DNA of 64,000 nucleotides from Gnetum montanum (Eukaryota > Streptophyta > Gnetopsida > Gnetales > Gnetaceae). Made by a program: the position numbers and the translations under genes. Below are positions 12,555-24,869 of the stretch, piece by piece. The notes under the pieces were generated by a model, which worked only from the letters and a program-made list of their open reading frames with translations, had not been told where the DNA came from and searched no databases. The stretch is from the NCBI GenBank assembly GCA_015680685.1, contig MNCI01001077.1, forward strand, positions 498,960 through 562,959. Reading direction: 5' to 3'. Position 1 is the stretch's first letter, and every line of letters begins with the position of its first letter.

Positions 12555-13600
12555 TTAAAAATATAAATATGTAAAATAAAGATGTAAAACAAAGTAGATG
12601 AAGAAAAAAAAGTTGTAAAACAAAAAATGTGTATAAAAAAAGGTCAAAGAACTAAGGAGCCATCTAAGGTGTTTGTATGGGTGCCCACCTCCCCCACGAC
12701 TAAGTTGGAAGGGAGAGATTCGAAAGATTGAGCATGGTTGTTCATCTGACGAGGTGTTTGTTGTGTTGGTTGGTTTGGACTCATGGAAAGGTTTTATTTG
12801 TTGAATGTTGACTAGTTGTTTCTTATTTGGGATGTCAGGTTTGTAGATGACCATGGACCTAGATGGAAAATTCTCATCAATAATGTAAGGTCCTTCCCAC
12901 AATGTTTGAAATTTGGTTTGTTGGGGTACATGTGTAGGATTCCAATAGAAAATCTTGTCTCTTAATTGAAACTTGACTTTTCTTATTTTGAGGTTATGGA
13001 ATTTCTTGCTGAATGCTATATGGATCTCGTTGGATGACAAGGTGATTAACTAATTTTTTTGTAGCATGTTAAGACTCATTAATTGTTCTTTCTATGCTAG
13101 ACTTAGATCTAGGTCAAGATCACAGGTTGTAGAGAGTGTTCAGAGCTCAGATTGAATGGGCAATGTTGGTAGTTTTTCATACATAAGCTCATAGAAAAGA
13201 TAACTTATGGGAAGCTTCCATGTGGAGTGATAGGCACAAAGGGAATCATTTCTTTTAGTGCTCTAGTCCCTTCGGTATTTGTTAATGGTATGTGTTAAAA
13301 TTTTTGTAATCTCTCAATTAGTAACTTCAGCTTGACCATTGGCTTAGGGATGATATCGAGTTGTTAGTTTATGTTCAACCCCCATGTTCTACATTAGTTT
13401 CTAAAAAGGGGTACTTGTAAAATGAGTTCCATTATCAAAAATTAATACATAGGATACAGAAAACCTATTTACAATATTTTGTTATACAAACCAAGTACTA
13501 GTGGTGGATGTATAGTCAGTGAAGACTGCTACTTCTACCCACTTGGTACAATAGTCAACTATGACTATTATATATATATTTCCATTTGATAAATCTTTTA
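12555..13600 (-). pseudogene. Element E: integrase remnant
   Basis: From right to left it reads a core beginning IVIVDYCTKWVEVAV, then LIFDNGTHF, then an H-P-x-A-N-G-Q-A-E-V motif that holds the catalytic Glu. The C-terminal domain follows with KVKFQLRDKIFYWNP and KFQTLWEGPYIIDE, the basic fold and WEGPY motif typical of Ty3/gypsy integrases. Scattered stops and frame breaks make it inactive. It joins pre-RT sequence immediately on its right, which means the zinc-binding part, the RT and the RNase H have been lost from this copy. Confidence 0.75.
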
Positions 13601-13613
13601 TCAACTTTTTCTT

Positions 13614-13850
13614 CTATTTAGTAGGAAGCTTGGGATTGATAATAACTAGCCTCCCATTTTTCAAAAAGACATACTTCATTCTAGCTGCTAGAACCTTCAA
13701 TTCAAGGGACTCTTGCTTAAAATGGTCAAGAATTTCTAGCTCACCCCAATTGACATCATCATTTGCTCCTTCAGAGAGCTGGTGATGAACATGCTCAAGC
13801 TCATCCATACTTTCAACATATTCATACATTAGGCCCTCAGTTGGTTCCAT
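13614..13850 (-). pseudogene. Element E: start of reverse transcriptase (pre-RT segment)
   Basis: The 78-residue open stretch ends with LELKVLAARMKYVFL and VIINPKLPTK. This is the conserved segment just before the RT palm in Athila-like and related Ty3/gypsy elements. No palm motif (Y-x-D-D) follows; integrase begins within about 20 bp. The assignment to the Athila side of Ty3/gypsy is inferred from this motif plus the tRNA-Asp-like primer site. Confidence 0.6.
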
Positions 13851-13997
13851 GCATAATGTACTACTACTAGAATTAGTTGTTATCCACTAGGTGCCTTCTT
13901 GTTTTGTCCCTACTAAATACAATCATCTCTAGATATCAGCTTCTGGCTCACACTACTTGCATGAAGAGAGAGATCTTTGCTTCATTGACCATAGCTT

Positions 13998-14460
13998 CTA
14001 CACAAAATGACATCCTGAATTGCTATACACAATATATGGAACTCTCTTCTTCTTGATCTTTCCAAATTCATTTTCTTTTAATATCTCCAAGGAAAGATCT
14101 CTAATGCCCATTTTGGCATCAATAATACTTAGCCACACCTTTCTCATAATGATTGGAAAATCCTCATTGTAGTTCTCCACTTTGATTACTAGGAAATCAA
14201 TAGGATATGTCCACCCACAAATGATGGTGACAATGTTTTCAACCAGTCCCAATGAAACAATGATGGACTAGTCCCCCTATTCTAGCTAGATGTTACTCTT
14301 CTTTAAAGAAGGAAGGTTCCACATTGTGTATATCTCATGCGATATAAAATTAACATCGAAACCAGAGTCAAAAAGTGCTTTACAAGGTTCATTCCTAGCA
14401 ATTTGTAAATAAACTAGGAGACTTTCAATATCCGCTAATTTTTTAGGAAGATTACCAGCT
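13998..14460 (-). pseudogene. Element E: aspartic protease
   Basis: On the minus strand the catalytic motif Asp-Ser-Gly falls at 14369-14361 in context CKALFDSGFDVNFIS. It is followed by YPIDFLVIKV, then a modified PLILGRPWLA-type segment (here PIIMRKVWLS) with IIDAKMGIRDLSLEI, the usual plant Ty3/gypsy protease fold order. Two stops lie between the catalytic motif and the flap region. It belongs between gag and RT in a polyprotein. Confidence 0.7.
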
Positions 14461-14654
14461 CGAATCCAATTAGATACAACATGTGTTATTATTATAGTAT
14501 GGATTCAAGAGGGATTTTTATTTTAAGGGGACTCAGATAAAGAGGAAATAGAGGAAGTTGGAGGAGCAAGGTTACCAACCACTGATGTGTCTGAGGGCTT
14601 TAGTAGACTGCAAGATCAAAAGAAAGATCTCTTCTTTGTNTTGAGGGTAGTAGG

Positions 14655-14755
14655 TGGCATCCCTCCTTAGATAGGGTGATTGGTATGNGCCTCTTACCAA
14701 TCTTACCAATACCCTCCTAAAACATACCAATCACCCTATCCAAGGAGGGATGCCA
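14655..14755. repeat. 33-bp inverted repeat flanked by Ns
   Basis: The left arm 14655-14687 and right arm 14723-14755 are reverse complements with one mismatch. They are separated by 35 nt, and single undetermined bases lie at 14640, 14688 and 14756. The arms contain GGCATCCCTCCTTAG. The Ns at the arm edges make an assembly fold-back as likely as a real hairpin. Confidence 0.8.
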
Positions 14756-14799
14756 NGTTGCTAAACATAATAACCATAGGGATCTAGTTGTCGGTAAGG

Positions 14800-16640
14800 G
14801 TATTGTTATCTTCGAGGTTGCAATGCCCATGATTGTCGTTGGTACCACTGCTAGTACAATTCATAGGGCTGTGGAGGATTTCCACTTGGATAATATTGCT
14901 ATGGTTGGTGGAATTGTTGAATATTTCCTTATGGATAAGATAACCTTTTGGTCATTTGCCTTTGTACAAGTCGTGGATGCAAGGCATACATCCTAGATTC
15001 CTGCAAGCGTGATGCAACTAGACAACATCCCTTAGGATGTTCATACTGGAAAACATCACATCAACCATGATTATCTAAATCACTATCTGCAACCATTACT
15101 ACTATAGCCATTTTACCTTTACCCTTAGATATGGTGCATTCAACCTCCTTACATCTCTGACACTCTCGCTCACCACTTTGCTCGTTGGTCTCTTTAGCAA
15201 TTTTTGAGATAGCTTGAGACTTATTATCCATAAAGTCCCATAGTTGATCAACCTTAGCTATGATTTTTTATTGCAATTTCTTTAATGGCAAGGTTTTTTA
15301 GATTCACCACATCTAGGTTTCATATCACAATCCATCTATGATATGGTGAAGCTAATCAAGTTAAAAGTATCCATGTCTGGGACACCTATGCAACAAGAGT
15401 AGTATAGGACACTAGCAACATCCAAGGGATTATGATTCCCTTGTTTCCACCCTTGAATTTTTTTCCTTAAATCGTATACTTAGGAGTACATTTGGTATTT
15501 TTCATTGAATAGTTCCAACATCGTACTCCACTGCCTAATTGATTTTGGTTCCAAGAATCAATACTAAGTTTTTCCTTCTTTTATAACTATCCTTGGAAAT
15601 AATTTTAGGTTTTTTCAATCATTTTCAATATTTTGTAAGGCACATGCATCTTGGAAGGCCTGAAGATGATTTTTTAGATTAGCATCATATCCTCCCTTGA
15701 ATCGAGAGATGTTGTTCATATCCAACCTCTTTATTCTACTTTCCTTCACAAGCCTTGTTGGAATCCTCACAGCCTCTACAATATTTAGCATACCCCAAGT
15801 AGTAAGTAGAGGTTCATCAATGCCATGATGATGGTTCCTACAATGTTTTCTACTAGCCCTTCTTTCTTGATGATGTTCCTCCTTGGATTACCCATGTCTT
15901 CAGTCTCGACTTTTCCAATAGTCCCTTTTGTTGTTTTGGTCTCATCGGTCACCTCCATCATGGATATTTCTTCTGCAGTCATGATTTGAACCATATGAAG
16001 AAGAAGATGTTGACAATGAAGGAGAAGAATAATGGAAACTTGCTCTACATTGATGCTTATCATCCTTCCTTTGATGCTTGTGATCACAATCAAGATCATG
16101 ATCTCCTTTGTCTTCCTTTTCTTGATCCGCAAATCCATTTTTGTTATTAGATCCATTTTGACCAGAACCTAGATTTTGTATTGTAGATTGTACATTCTAG
16201 TTAAGGGATCCTTGAACAAAGTCAAAGATATAAGTATAACTAAAGAAATGGTTTCCTTCATCAATTGGACCAAGTGGTGGTGGAAATATGTTTGACCTCT
16301 TGCCCTTCATAAGCTCGTGTTGGTGCTCCAGCTGATGATCCGTTAACCTTTGCACTTTAGTGGGATGATAATCCCTTAAGTCGGGTTCTCACATCTCATA
16401 TTCTCCATGAAGACGTTGAAGCCTGTGTTATGCTATCATTAGCTAGAGCATGGCTAGAATAGATTGGTTAGGTGGAAACACAATGTTTCCTTCCATATCA
16501 CACCATGACATCAGTTCAACTTGATGCAAGATGAAGGTAAAGTCTGGTACATATTCATTAGGATGAGCATATACCACTTGATATTGTTGAGGTACTTGAA
16601 CTACCTTTGGTGGAGATGGGCTCCTCTGAGAAGAAGACAT
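14800..16640 (-). pseudogene. Element E: gag remnant
   Basis: The start is the Met at 16640 (MSSSQRSPSPPKVV), about 140 bp inside the primer site. The first 65 residues are open and include QVELMSWCDMEG and PPNQSILAML. The middle part is broken. A highly charged stretch lies at 16156-15785. A degenerate zinc-knuckle-like C-x6-H-P-K-G-C segment lies at about 15050-14990. The core capsid motifs are too decayed to name with confidence, and the assignment comes mainly from position between primer site and protease. Confidence 0.55.
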
Positions 16641-16777
16641 TTTGTGTTAATAAATAGTGTGTAGTTGAGATTTAATTTAATGATAATAATTTTTGTTTCC
16701 ATAGGATTTAACTCTTAGGCTTTGAACAATGAGGTTACTAAATTTCACTAGGTTAGATAGTGCATGAAGAACTATAG

Positions 16778-16795
16778 TTCTCAGCAATAGTGCCA
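16778..16795 (-). other. Element E primer-binding site, tRNA-Asp-like
   Basis: On the minus strand TGGCACTATTGCTGAGAA starts 1 nt after the LTR end. It matches TGGCGCCGTTGCCGGGGA, the usual Asp primer site of Athila-type elements, at 12 of 18 positions. All six differences are C-to-T or G-to-A transitions. Confidence 0.7.
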
Positions 16796-16796
16796 A

Positions 16797-17674
16797 TGAT
16801 AAGTGGTAAGGTACCCCTACACCCAACCATACAAATCACAAGCATTCATGTGCAATTCAGTCAAATTCCATAGATTGTAATTACTACGTACACTAGAGCT
16901 AAACAGTGTGTTTGCGTTGTTCATTCATTATCATTCTAATTTCACTTCTGAAATGAAATTGTATGATTAAGTGTGAATGAGGCATATGATTTTTATTATT
17001 TTGTATTTTTATGGAATTACTCATCTAGAACAAGAATAAAAGTAGAATTGATTAAAAGTAAAAGCGATTAATTGCTAAGGAAACTAAATTCTAATCTAGC
17101 CTAACACAAGTAACCATTTCCACTTCCTAGACACATCCTAAACTTCATGCAAACACTGCTGGGCTGTCAAACGCTAATCATTTCTACGCTACCAAGTGTC
17201 ACACGTATGCTCGAAGGGGTCATGCTTGTGTAATTTAATGATTTTTTTAATTGATTAAAATGAATTATTGTACTAATAAAATTAATGTAAAGTGGATAAA
17301 ATAAAATAAAATAAAATAAAAATGAATAAGAAAAGAAATCTCAAGTGCCACAAGGATGAATCAAAGAGCTCGTCTTTATTGCCAACACAATGGTATGCTC
17401 AGGTATATCAATGCTTGAATAAGGATCTGTTGACACTTAAACCTTCTACTGTGGGCACTTGGAAAATATTCTAACTTTCAAATGGACAGAGTAGAAGAGT
17501 TTCACTACTTCACTGCTAAAACTTACTCCTAATTGTGTGCCTAGCCACGGTATTTATAGACCTGAGGGTAACCCTGCAATATCGAATGTACGATATCACA
17601 TCTTAGGTTACGATATTGCATACTCGATATTGCAACCACTCCAATATCAAAGTGATGAAAAACATGATTTATCA
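16797..17674 (-). mobile_element. Element E: 5' LTR
   Basis: The 878-bp LTR starts TGATAA (17674) and ends TTATCA (16797) on the minus strand, giving perfect 6-bp terminal inverted repeats. The U3 contains GATATTG/CAATATC repeats and a TATA box (TCTATAAATACC) near 17560. An (AAAAT)n microsatellite lies at 17297-17321. It is followed by a primer site and gag on the minus strand. Confidence 0.85.
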
Positions 17675-20087
17675 ATATATACTTAATTAATTAATTTCTT
17701 AAATTTATAAATTATAATTAAATAAAATTTTGAAGATATATTTGAATTAACTTTCTTAGATGGATTAGCTTAGTTGTTTAAAGCATGAAATAATTTTATC
17801 TTACTTGAGGAGATCATACCTATTGAGAATAATGTTGGAGCATTGAGGATATTATTGAGGAAATTTTATTATTTTTTTATGTTACTATCATACTTGTCCA
17901 ACAAGAGATTGAAAAAAATTTTATGTATGTGTTTTAATTTCATGTTGCACTTGTTTCATAGGANAAATACATAAAAATTATAAAAATATTATCTTTCTAC
18001 TATGGTAACATAATTTTTTAAATTGTATTATATATAGTACATTATTTTTATTTTTTGAACACAATGATACAAATAAGTAAACTCTACAATTGATGTTCTT
18101 GTTTATGATTAGTTTGCTACAAGTACCATTGATAGAACTCTTATGGTAATAGTCAAGTGGCCTCTATGATTAGAATTTTTGATAGGAAAGATATCTATAA
18201 ATTTCTTGTTTTACCTATATATTCACAATATTTTATTTCTAAGTTTTTAGTTTTGTAGGAAATAAAGGACTAAAGGATTCAGGACTAAATTAAAGAATGA
18301 GAATAGATTAAATAAGAAGCCTCTATTAGCCTAAATTTGTTTCAAAATTATGATGGATAAAATGTCATCTCCCATTATGATGATATTTCATTAAGACAAA
18401 TTTCAATGATTGTATCATATACATGAAAAATTTTAGAAAGAACCAAAAATAGTAAAGCTTGATACATTTGAGGAGGCTGCATCCATTCAATACTTCATCA
18501 AGGATTTGGTAGATTTTGAGGTGATGTTACCCTAACAAGTAATGAATGTTACTCATGAAAAACAAGATCTTCATGATATGTGTTCTTGCAACAATTTTCA
18601 CATTCATGGATCAAAAATTATGGAAATCATTGAACTTATTTTAAATCATGATATTCTATGAATTTAGAGTAAAAGCTCGATATATCCATGTAGCATGGTT
18701 GCATTGGATGACTAATAGTACATTAAGTAAGAAATATTCTTATTATGTTTTGATAACAATTTTAAGGATTTACATAAAATAATGATTTATAGCTATAATG
18801 CAAAAAATATGACCTAAATAGAAGAAAATTTTTTAAGAAAAATGCTTGTAGTAATGCTAAAAATATTAGATTCATTTTGCTAAAGTCTTATTTTAAGTAT
18901 GGAGATTTTAATGCCTAGTAATCAACTAAATATATTTTGATTTTTTAATCATATAGGTTCATCAAGTTGAAAAAATTAGGATTTCGAGCTATGCACAAAA
19001 CAATTTTATTAGCTTCTAAAGATAGAGCTCGAGTGAACATAATCTAGCTTGAAAGACTACTTTTTAAGTGTATTAGCTAATACTATAACTATTGGAAAAT
19101 GGATTCTCAAGGTTGAAAGAACTAATCTCAACTTGAAGTGAAGCCAAAATTAATGTAAATAGTTAAGCACAAGTTACTAAGAAGAGGACATCTCATTTTA
19201 AGAGGAGGGCTTAATCTGAAGGAGATTAATGTTCACATATTAGCTTTGTAGCTAAAGTAAATACATAGAACAAAGAATTGGTTATATAAATATATTCTCA
19301 AAATAGTTCTATGAGCCACAATTAGCTCTATTGACCATAAATTACAAGGTAATTTTATAAATAAAATATTGAATTGCCACATTAGTCCATAGAATCAAAA
19401 GTGGTTTTCCAAAATGGCCTAAGATGATCCTATGATTTACACCAGCTGATTTTGGAACAAATATTAGCATTGCATATTTGTAATTTAAGGATTTATAGAA
19501 CTTTGAGATTAGCTTTGCAAATAAATCCCATATGCCAAAAAAGCTGAGTAAGAAAAGTTTATTTTTAGAATTAATGGAATATACATTAGAAATCCTTAAG
19601 CACATGATCTTGCTTCTCCATGTTAATTCTTTTGGTGATACCATAGAACCAAAAATTGATTCCATAGAAAATCTTTACTTGAATTAGCTTCATAAGATTC
19701 TAATGTGGCATGCAAGCTACAAAGAAGAAGGAGTTTTTGAAGAATCAACATCAACTTCAAATGAAAGTAAGCTCAAAAATCTTTTGTTGAATCTTTAGCT
19801 ACATCATACATTTAGAAGAAAAGATTCATAGAACCAAAAGAATTCTATGATACACACACCATCACTAAAAGAAGAGGCTTAAATTGAAATGCTACTCATA
19901 GAATGAAATCTAGTTATATTGACAAGGACATAAGTATTTTCTGCCAAGTTAACTTCACTTAGATGGAAACATTTGTAGAGTGAAAATATGAATTTAAAAG
20001 AAATTGAAATTTTTGTCTTTTCCACATTAGTTCATTATGTGCTACTAATTCGTAGAGTTAAAAAATAGCTTTAAAGGGAACCTCTAC
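17675..20087. other. AT-rich stretch between elements E and D, no gene recognised
   Basis: I see no domain on either strand. The longest open frame (19665-19342, minus) has no recognisable motif. Some segments (18960-20000) have near-repeats of TAGAACCAAA and AGAAGAAG but no clear tandem order. This may be the oldest layer of the nest. Confidence 0.5.
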
Positions 20088-21943
20088 TGAAACACCATAA
20101 CATTTCAAGGCCCTCTTGCTTCACCATGGTCTTGGAATTTAGGCAAGAACTTCCACAAGTGTAGGATCATGATCATTGGAAAATAAAATGTAGGCACTAA
20201 GGTTAGACTATCTAGTCCAACAAGTTTTCTATATCCAGAGCTGATAGGCCCGATGGACTCTCCAACCTTCCACCTGGACAATTCGCATGACTAACAATCT
20301 ACCTAGAGACCATGCCTGGAGTTGTCGACGGTGTTTAGGATGGACAAAATACTTTGAAAATTTTTTTAGCAGAGAAGTCTGCTATGCTATGCTACACTAT
20401 GCAGTGTACCAAGCCTTCAAAAAATCAACCAAGCATCCAAATACAAGCTTTGGCAAGATGTCTGCACAAGGCAATGTCAGAATTCTGCCGACACAAGGTG
20501 CTATGCTATGCTATGCTACATAGTGTAGCACAATGTAGCAAGGGTGAAATACTCAAAGACTCCTTTTCCAAGCCATTTTAAAAACATTACTACATATAAA
20601 CGCATTTTGGCTTCCAAAAACAACCCTGTCTTAGTTAACCCTTGAACCACAAGCAAAGTTTTCTTGTGAAACCCCGCAATTTTGATAGAAATTCCTATTA
20701 CATTGTCTGCTATGCTATGCTATGCTACATAGCATAGCATAGTGTAGCAAAGATGAAAATCAATAAAATGCTCCAAAGATTAACCTGGTATGTACTAAAG
20801 GTTCCAGAAAATTTTGTTGACTCCAACGCAAGTTTCCTATTCAAACCAATGGCTACGTTGTGCTATGCTACATAGCATAGCATAGCGTAGCAAGCAGTTA
20901 CGCTACATCTATGTAGTAGGTAGCGTAAATGATGCAAAGTTGACAGAGGCATCAAGAAATCTTCAGCTAGCTCCATAGCTTGTTAGCAATAACTAAGCTT
21001 GCCATGATTAGCAACTTTATTCCACTTTCGCATACCCCTTAGTCCATCCACCAAAATTTGTTCCTATGCTTGATCTTGTTAATAAGGATAGGGAAGACGT
21101 AGTCCTGGGGTAGAGACTCTATTTCTTCTTTCATTTTTAGCACACTAGATTCCAGCATGTGTTGTTTTGAAAAAATGGTTACAGTGTAGTAGAGTTCATG
21201 ATCGGCACAACATGCCTCCATGATACCATCATTTTTGCATATTGTGGGGTCTAGAACACATGGTACCTAAATTGTGTTTTTCTCTTGCTCCTGGCCCTAT
21301 AAATACCTTGGTGAACAACACTCAAAGGGTTGTCTTTTTTGCATTGGAATTTTTGAGGTTGGCTTTTTTGGTTGGTATTTTTCATTCAAAGAGTTGGAAT
21401 TTTACATTGAGAACAGCAGTTGGCTTGTTGGCATTTTTCATTCATTGGTTAGCTCCTTTATTGACTCCTTAGCAAATAGAGTTGGCTTCTTGCTACAGTT
21501 GGCCTCTAAGTTGGCTCCCAGAAGACATAGTTGGCATTTTCCCTTGAGTTTTCTAGTTACTCTTGAATTCTCTATGTGCCTCTGGCATTGTATAACTTGT
21601 TATACATATTTCAAACAAGGCAAAGAATCGAACCCCCAACCTTGGGGTGGTACATTTTCTTACCCAAGTTTATTCTATTATCTCTTTATTGTTATTACTA
21701 TTTGGCATTATTTCCTTCATTCCTACATTTATTGATTATTAGTTTTACCTCGTGTACTTTGCATTCAAAATAATGTTCATGTAAGATTAAGTTACACTGA
21801 TTAAGTCCCTATCTAATTGAGTAGACCATTTAGGGTACCCCACTTCCGTTTTATCCTGCATGATGCTCGCATAATTCCGGTGTTAAACTATTTTTCTTGG
21901 TGACCTCTCAATCTTCTAGCTACCGATGTTTCTGGTTGCTACA
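20088..21943 (+). mobile_element. Element D: 5' LTR
   Basis: The 1,856-bp LTR starts TGAAACACCATAAC, like the A LTR start TGAAACACCACAAA, and ends GGTTGCTACA. The TATA box CCCTATAAATACC lies near 21295 and the conserved box AAGTCCCTATCTAATTGAG near 21804. A primer-binding site begins 5 nt after the end. A possible target-site copy is TCTAC at 20083-20087, which cannot be checked because the 3' LTR is not in the window. Confidence 0.85.
20385..20905. repeat. Palindrome clusters in the D LTR U3
   Basis: TGCTATGCT-ACAT-AGCATAGCA inverted repeats and variants occur at about 20385-20410, 20500-20540, 20705-20745 and 20855-20905. Each can form a hairpin of 8-10 bp stems. All lie upstream of the TATA box. 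Confidence 0.75.
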
Positions 21944-21948
21944 ATTTT

Positions 21949-21966
21949 TGGTGCTAGAAGGAGGAC
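21949..21966 (+). other. Element D primer-binding site
   Basis: TGGTGCTAGAAGGAGGAC starts 5 nt after the LTR. The same site occurs in B (26284) and, mutated, in A (29534) and C (49899). From memory it fits the 3' end of plant tRNA-Asn (…CTCCTTCTAGCG plus CCA), with one C-to-T change; I could not check this. Confidence 0.65.
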
Positions 21967-22186
21967 CTTTTGGTGCCTTTTCCATGTCCTATGGGTAGTC
22001 TTGCATGCTCTTTGTACCTTGTCACTCATTAGTGTAAATGTGACACCCTTGCAGTTGTTTATGCATCGTGTGGTATAGGCTGGTCACAATGATGGTTCCC
22101 TTGGAACCCTATAGGACAAAAAGCCCCTAATCACTTCTGGATCTCTTTTTTTTTCTTGTTCGCAAACCATTTTCAACTTCGCAAAA

Positions 22187-24869
22187 ATGATTTCCTCAAT
22201 AACTACTATTGCTACCTCAAAACTTGAGGTCCCTTTTTCAGTCTAGGGCACCATAGGTACTGAGCGACCACCTAGCCTAATGCAAGGGCCATGCGAATCT
22301 CTTAGGATCCAAAATTGATCACCTGGGAGCTTGGCACAATATACTAAAATTTACAACTTCCTCTATGCTAAGATCTAGGTAGATCTACCCTTGGATGTCC
22401 AAGAACTCGAAGACAAATGTAACTTCAAGTTCCTTTATCATAATGGAAGGGAATTTATCCCTACTCCTAGCCCTTTCATTCCCCTGACGCAAACGTATCA
22501 GTGGATCTTAGATCAGCTGGTATGGACAAGTAGGTCTAGGGAGTAGTAAGACACAACATCCCACTATGACGAGGCATTTTAGGATGGACAAGAGGACCTG
22601 GATTCCCAATCCAAGGGTGGGGGTCAAACTAACCCTACTACTATCCCTCCTATCATTACCTTCTGGCCGAACCTACTCTTCGTGACTGCTCCCTTTATGA
22701 GTACATTAGCCCCATTGCAAACCGTAGTTTTATAGGCCATGGGTAGCCATGCCATATCATGGGTAGTCCAATCTATCTGTTCATTGTACCAAAAACTAAT
22801 CATGGCTACCCTTCCTTACATGCACATGGTACCTACGTCACAGTTGCATATATTCTCTGCTTCCATTCGAACATCTACACCTATTCCAATATTAGTAGTA
22901 GGCCCAGCCACATCCACATGGTTGACCCCAATCACTTCTTCCCCTTCTTCGCAACCTTCCCAAATGTTGCACTATGCTTACCATCAAATGTACCAGGTCT
23001 CACAAATAGTACAATCAAGTGTGGGACTATGGTTTATCCAACCGATCATGTAAACAACCTATCCTATGGCACCACTAGTAATGATCACCCCAATAGCACC
23101 ACTCATTGCGTGTTGGACAGCAAAAGTAGCACCCTTCATAGGGGCTATCCCAATGGCACCACCTATGAGCCAAGTCACTGCCACTAGCATGCCACCAATG
23201 GTGGCTGCCCCCACAACCCCACAACTGTCTGCATTTTCCTTGGGTCTCGATCAAGCATTTCAACTTATCTAGACCCTTACTGAAGAGGTTAGGCACCTTA
23301 AAGCTATTAATTTTGATAAAGAAGAAGTCATGGATTTCTACCATGATGATCCTATTAACCCAGTAGTCCCCATGCTCACATTACCCCCTAGGATGCCACT
23401 CGTCCACTTTAGAAAATACAATGGGGAGGGTGACCCTAATGCACATCTCATGACATTTAGATTTGAGTCCCTGCTATTGCAACACTGGCCACACACCATC
23501 ATCTACATATTTGCTATGTCTTTGATAGGAAAAGCTTTAGACTGGTATCGCATACTCCCATGCTCTTCTATCTCAAGCCTAGAGGAGCTATTGACTCAGT
23601 TCATAACTTGTTTCAAATATAACTTGAAACTAGAGGTTATGCTGGATTAGTTAATGAGCATTAAGAAAGATCTGCTGGAATCAATCCAAAAATTTATATA
23701 GCATTGGAGCACTACCATGAATGAGATCTATGAGCCTATCGCAGAGGCCCATCTGCTGGCCATCTTTAAGGGTGCAGTAAATAACTTTATTAAGTTCAAA
23801 TTGTACTACCTAGCTCCACAAACTCTTAGTCAAGCTTTTGCCCAGACCAAGAGCATTCAAGATGCATCTGAGGCAAGTAGAGATTCAGCCAATGTTGTAT
23901 ATAAAGACATGTATACTAAAAAGGATAAAGAGAAGGGAAAGAACACAATGGCCATGGTGGCTACCATGGAAAACGAGGCCCAGCCCAAAAACAACAATAA
24001 TGGGAAAGTGACCACAGTGTCAACTAACCCCATAGGTAACCCAGGCAACGTTGCTCAACCTTCAACATCGACACCCAAAGCATGCACCTAGCCTAAGCCT
24101 AACTTTGAGCATAAAGATTGCTCTAAGTACACCCACTACCTATCAAGCCTTCAGAACTCCTAAAGAAATTTCTAGGGATGGGTTATATTCAACACAAGAG
24201 AATGTTAGAGGAGGAAACCAAAAGGCATCAATGGTACTACGAACTCCTTAGGAACCCCTCCTTGGTTTTGCCCAATGAGCCCATAGTTCCTAAGAATTTC
24301 AAGTTGGAATGGTTCTATGACTACCACTAGCTTTGCTGTCATGACATAGATTACTGTTTAGTATTAAAGTATGACATACAATGAATGATTGATCAGGAAA
24401 AGTTGGTTCTAGATGAAAGCAACCCCATGTGCCCCAAGAATCAATTTATGCACATTTACACAGATCCACTTAATGCCAACAACGTTGACTACATCATCAA
24501 CACCATTGGCATAGACAATAATCCTGAATTGCCTCAACAATCGTTTATAGTTCAGGTGCCTTAGTGTAGTGCACCAACACTAGTAGCTACCAAAAAGACA
24601 CTGTAGTGGCCTTTTCTCCTTAAAGTTCCCTCTCATACATCCACCCCCACATATTTCATGTTTAAAACTATACCGCTACCCACACTAACACTGCAAACAC
24701 CCTTCATCATTAGCTGTCCAAGCCACTCAACTGTCCCCATACCACATAAGATGGCATCATAGCCTTCTCGTTCAAAGAAATAGGACGAGCATTTGATAGG
24801 TGAAACACCTACAAAATGTAGCACTGTAGGTCCTTCCAAGCCTTCTCCTTCAGCCTTTGCATTTATGCC
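22187..24869 (+). pseudogene. Element D: Tat-type gag and start of linker, cut by element B
   Basis: The likely ATG is at 22187 (MISSITTIAT). An N-terminal block NFLYAKI and GREFIPTPSPF is shared with A and B. The Pro/Thr-rich middle has frame changes. The capsid core at 23330-23650 carries MDFYHDDPIN, KYNGEGDPNAHL and LDWYRILP. It then has a stop where other copies read Gln, and continues at 23717-24090 with KGAVNNFIKFKLYYL and a KKDKEKGK basic tail. A degenerate C/H-rich segment (YH…CHDIDYC) lies at about 24320-24355. The linker ends at 24869, where the LTR of element B begins. The protease and everything downstream are absent from the window. Confidence 0.8.

Noticed and set aside
17675-20087. 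Host gene between elements E and D
   Set aside because: It is AT-rich with no conserved domain, splice structure or codon bias that I could recognise.
22759-23272. Overlapping His/Thr/Pro-rich open frames as separate genes
   Set aside because: They are alternative frames of the proline-rich middle of element D gag.
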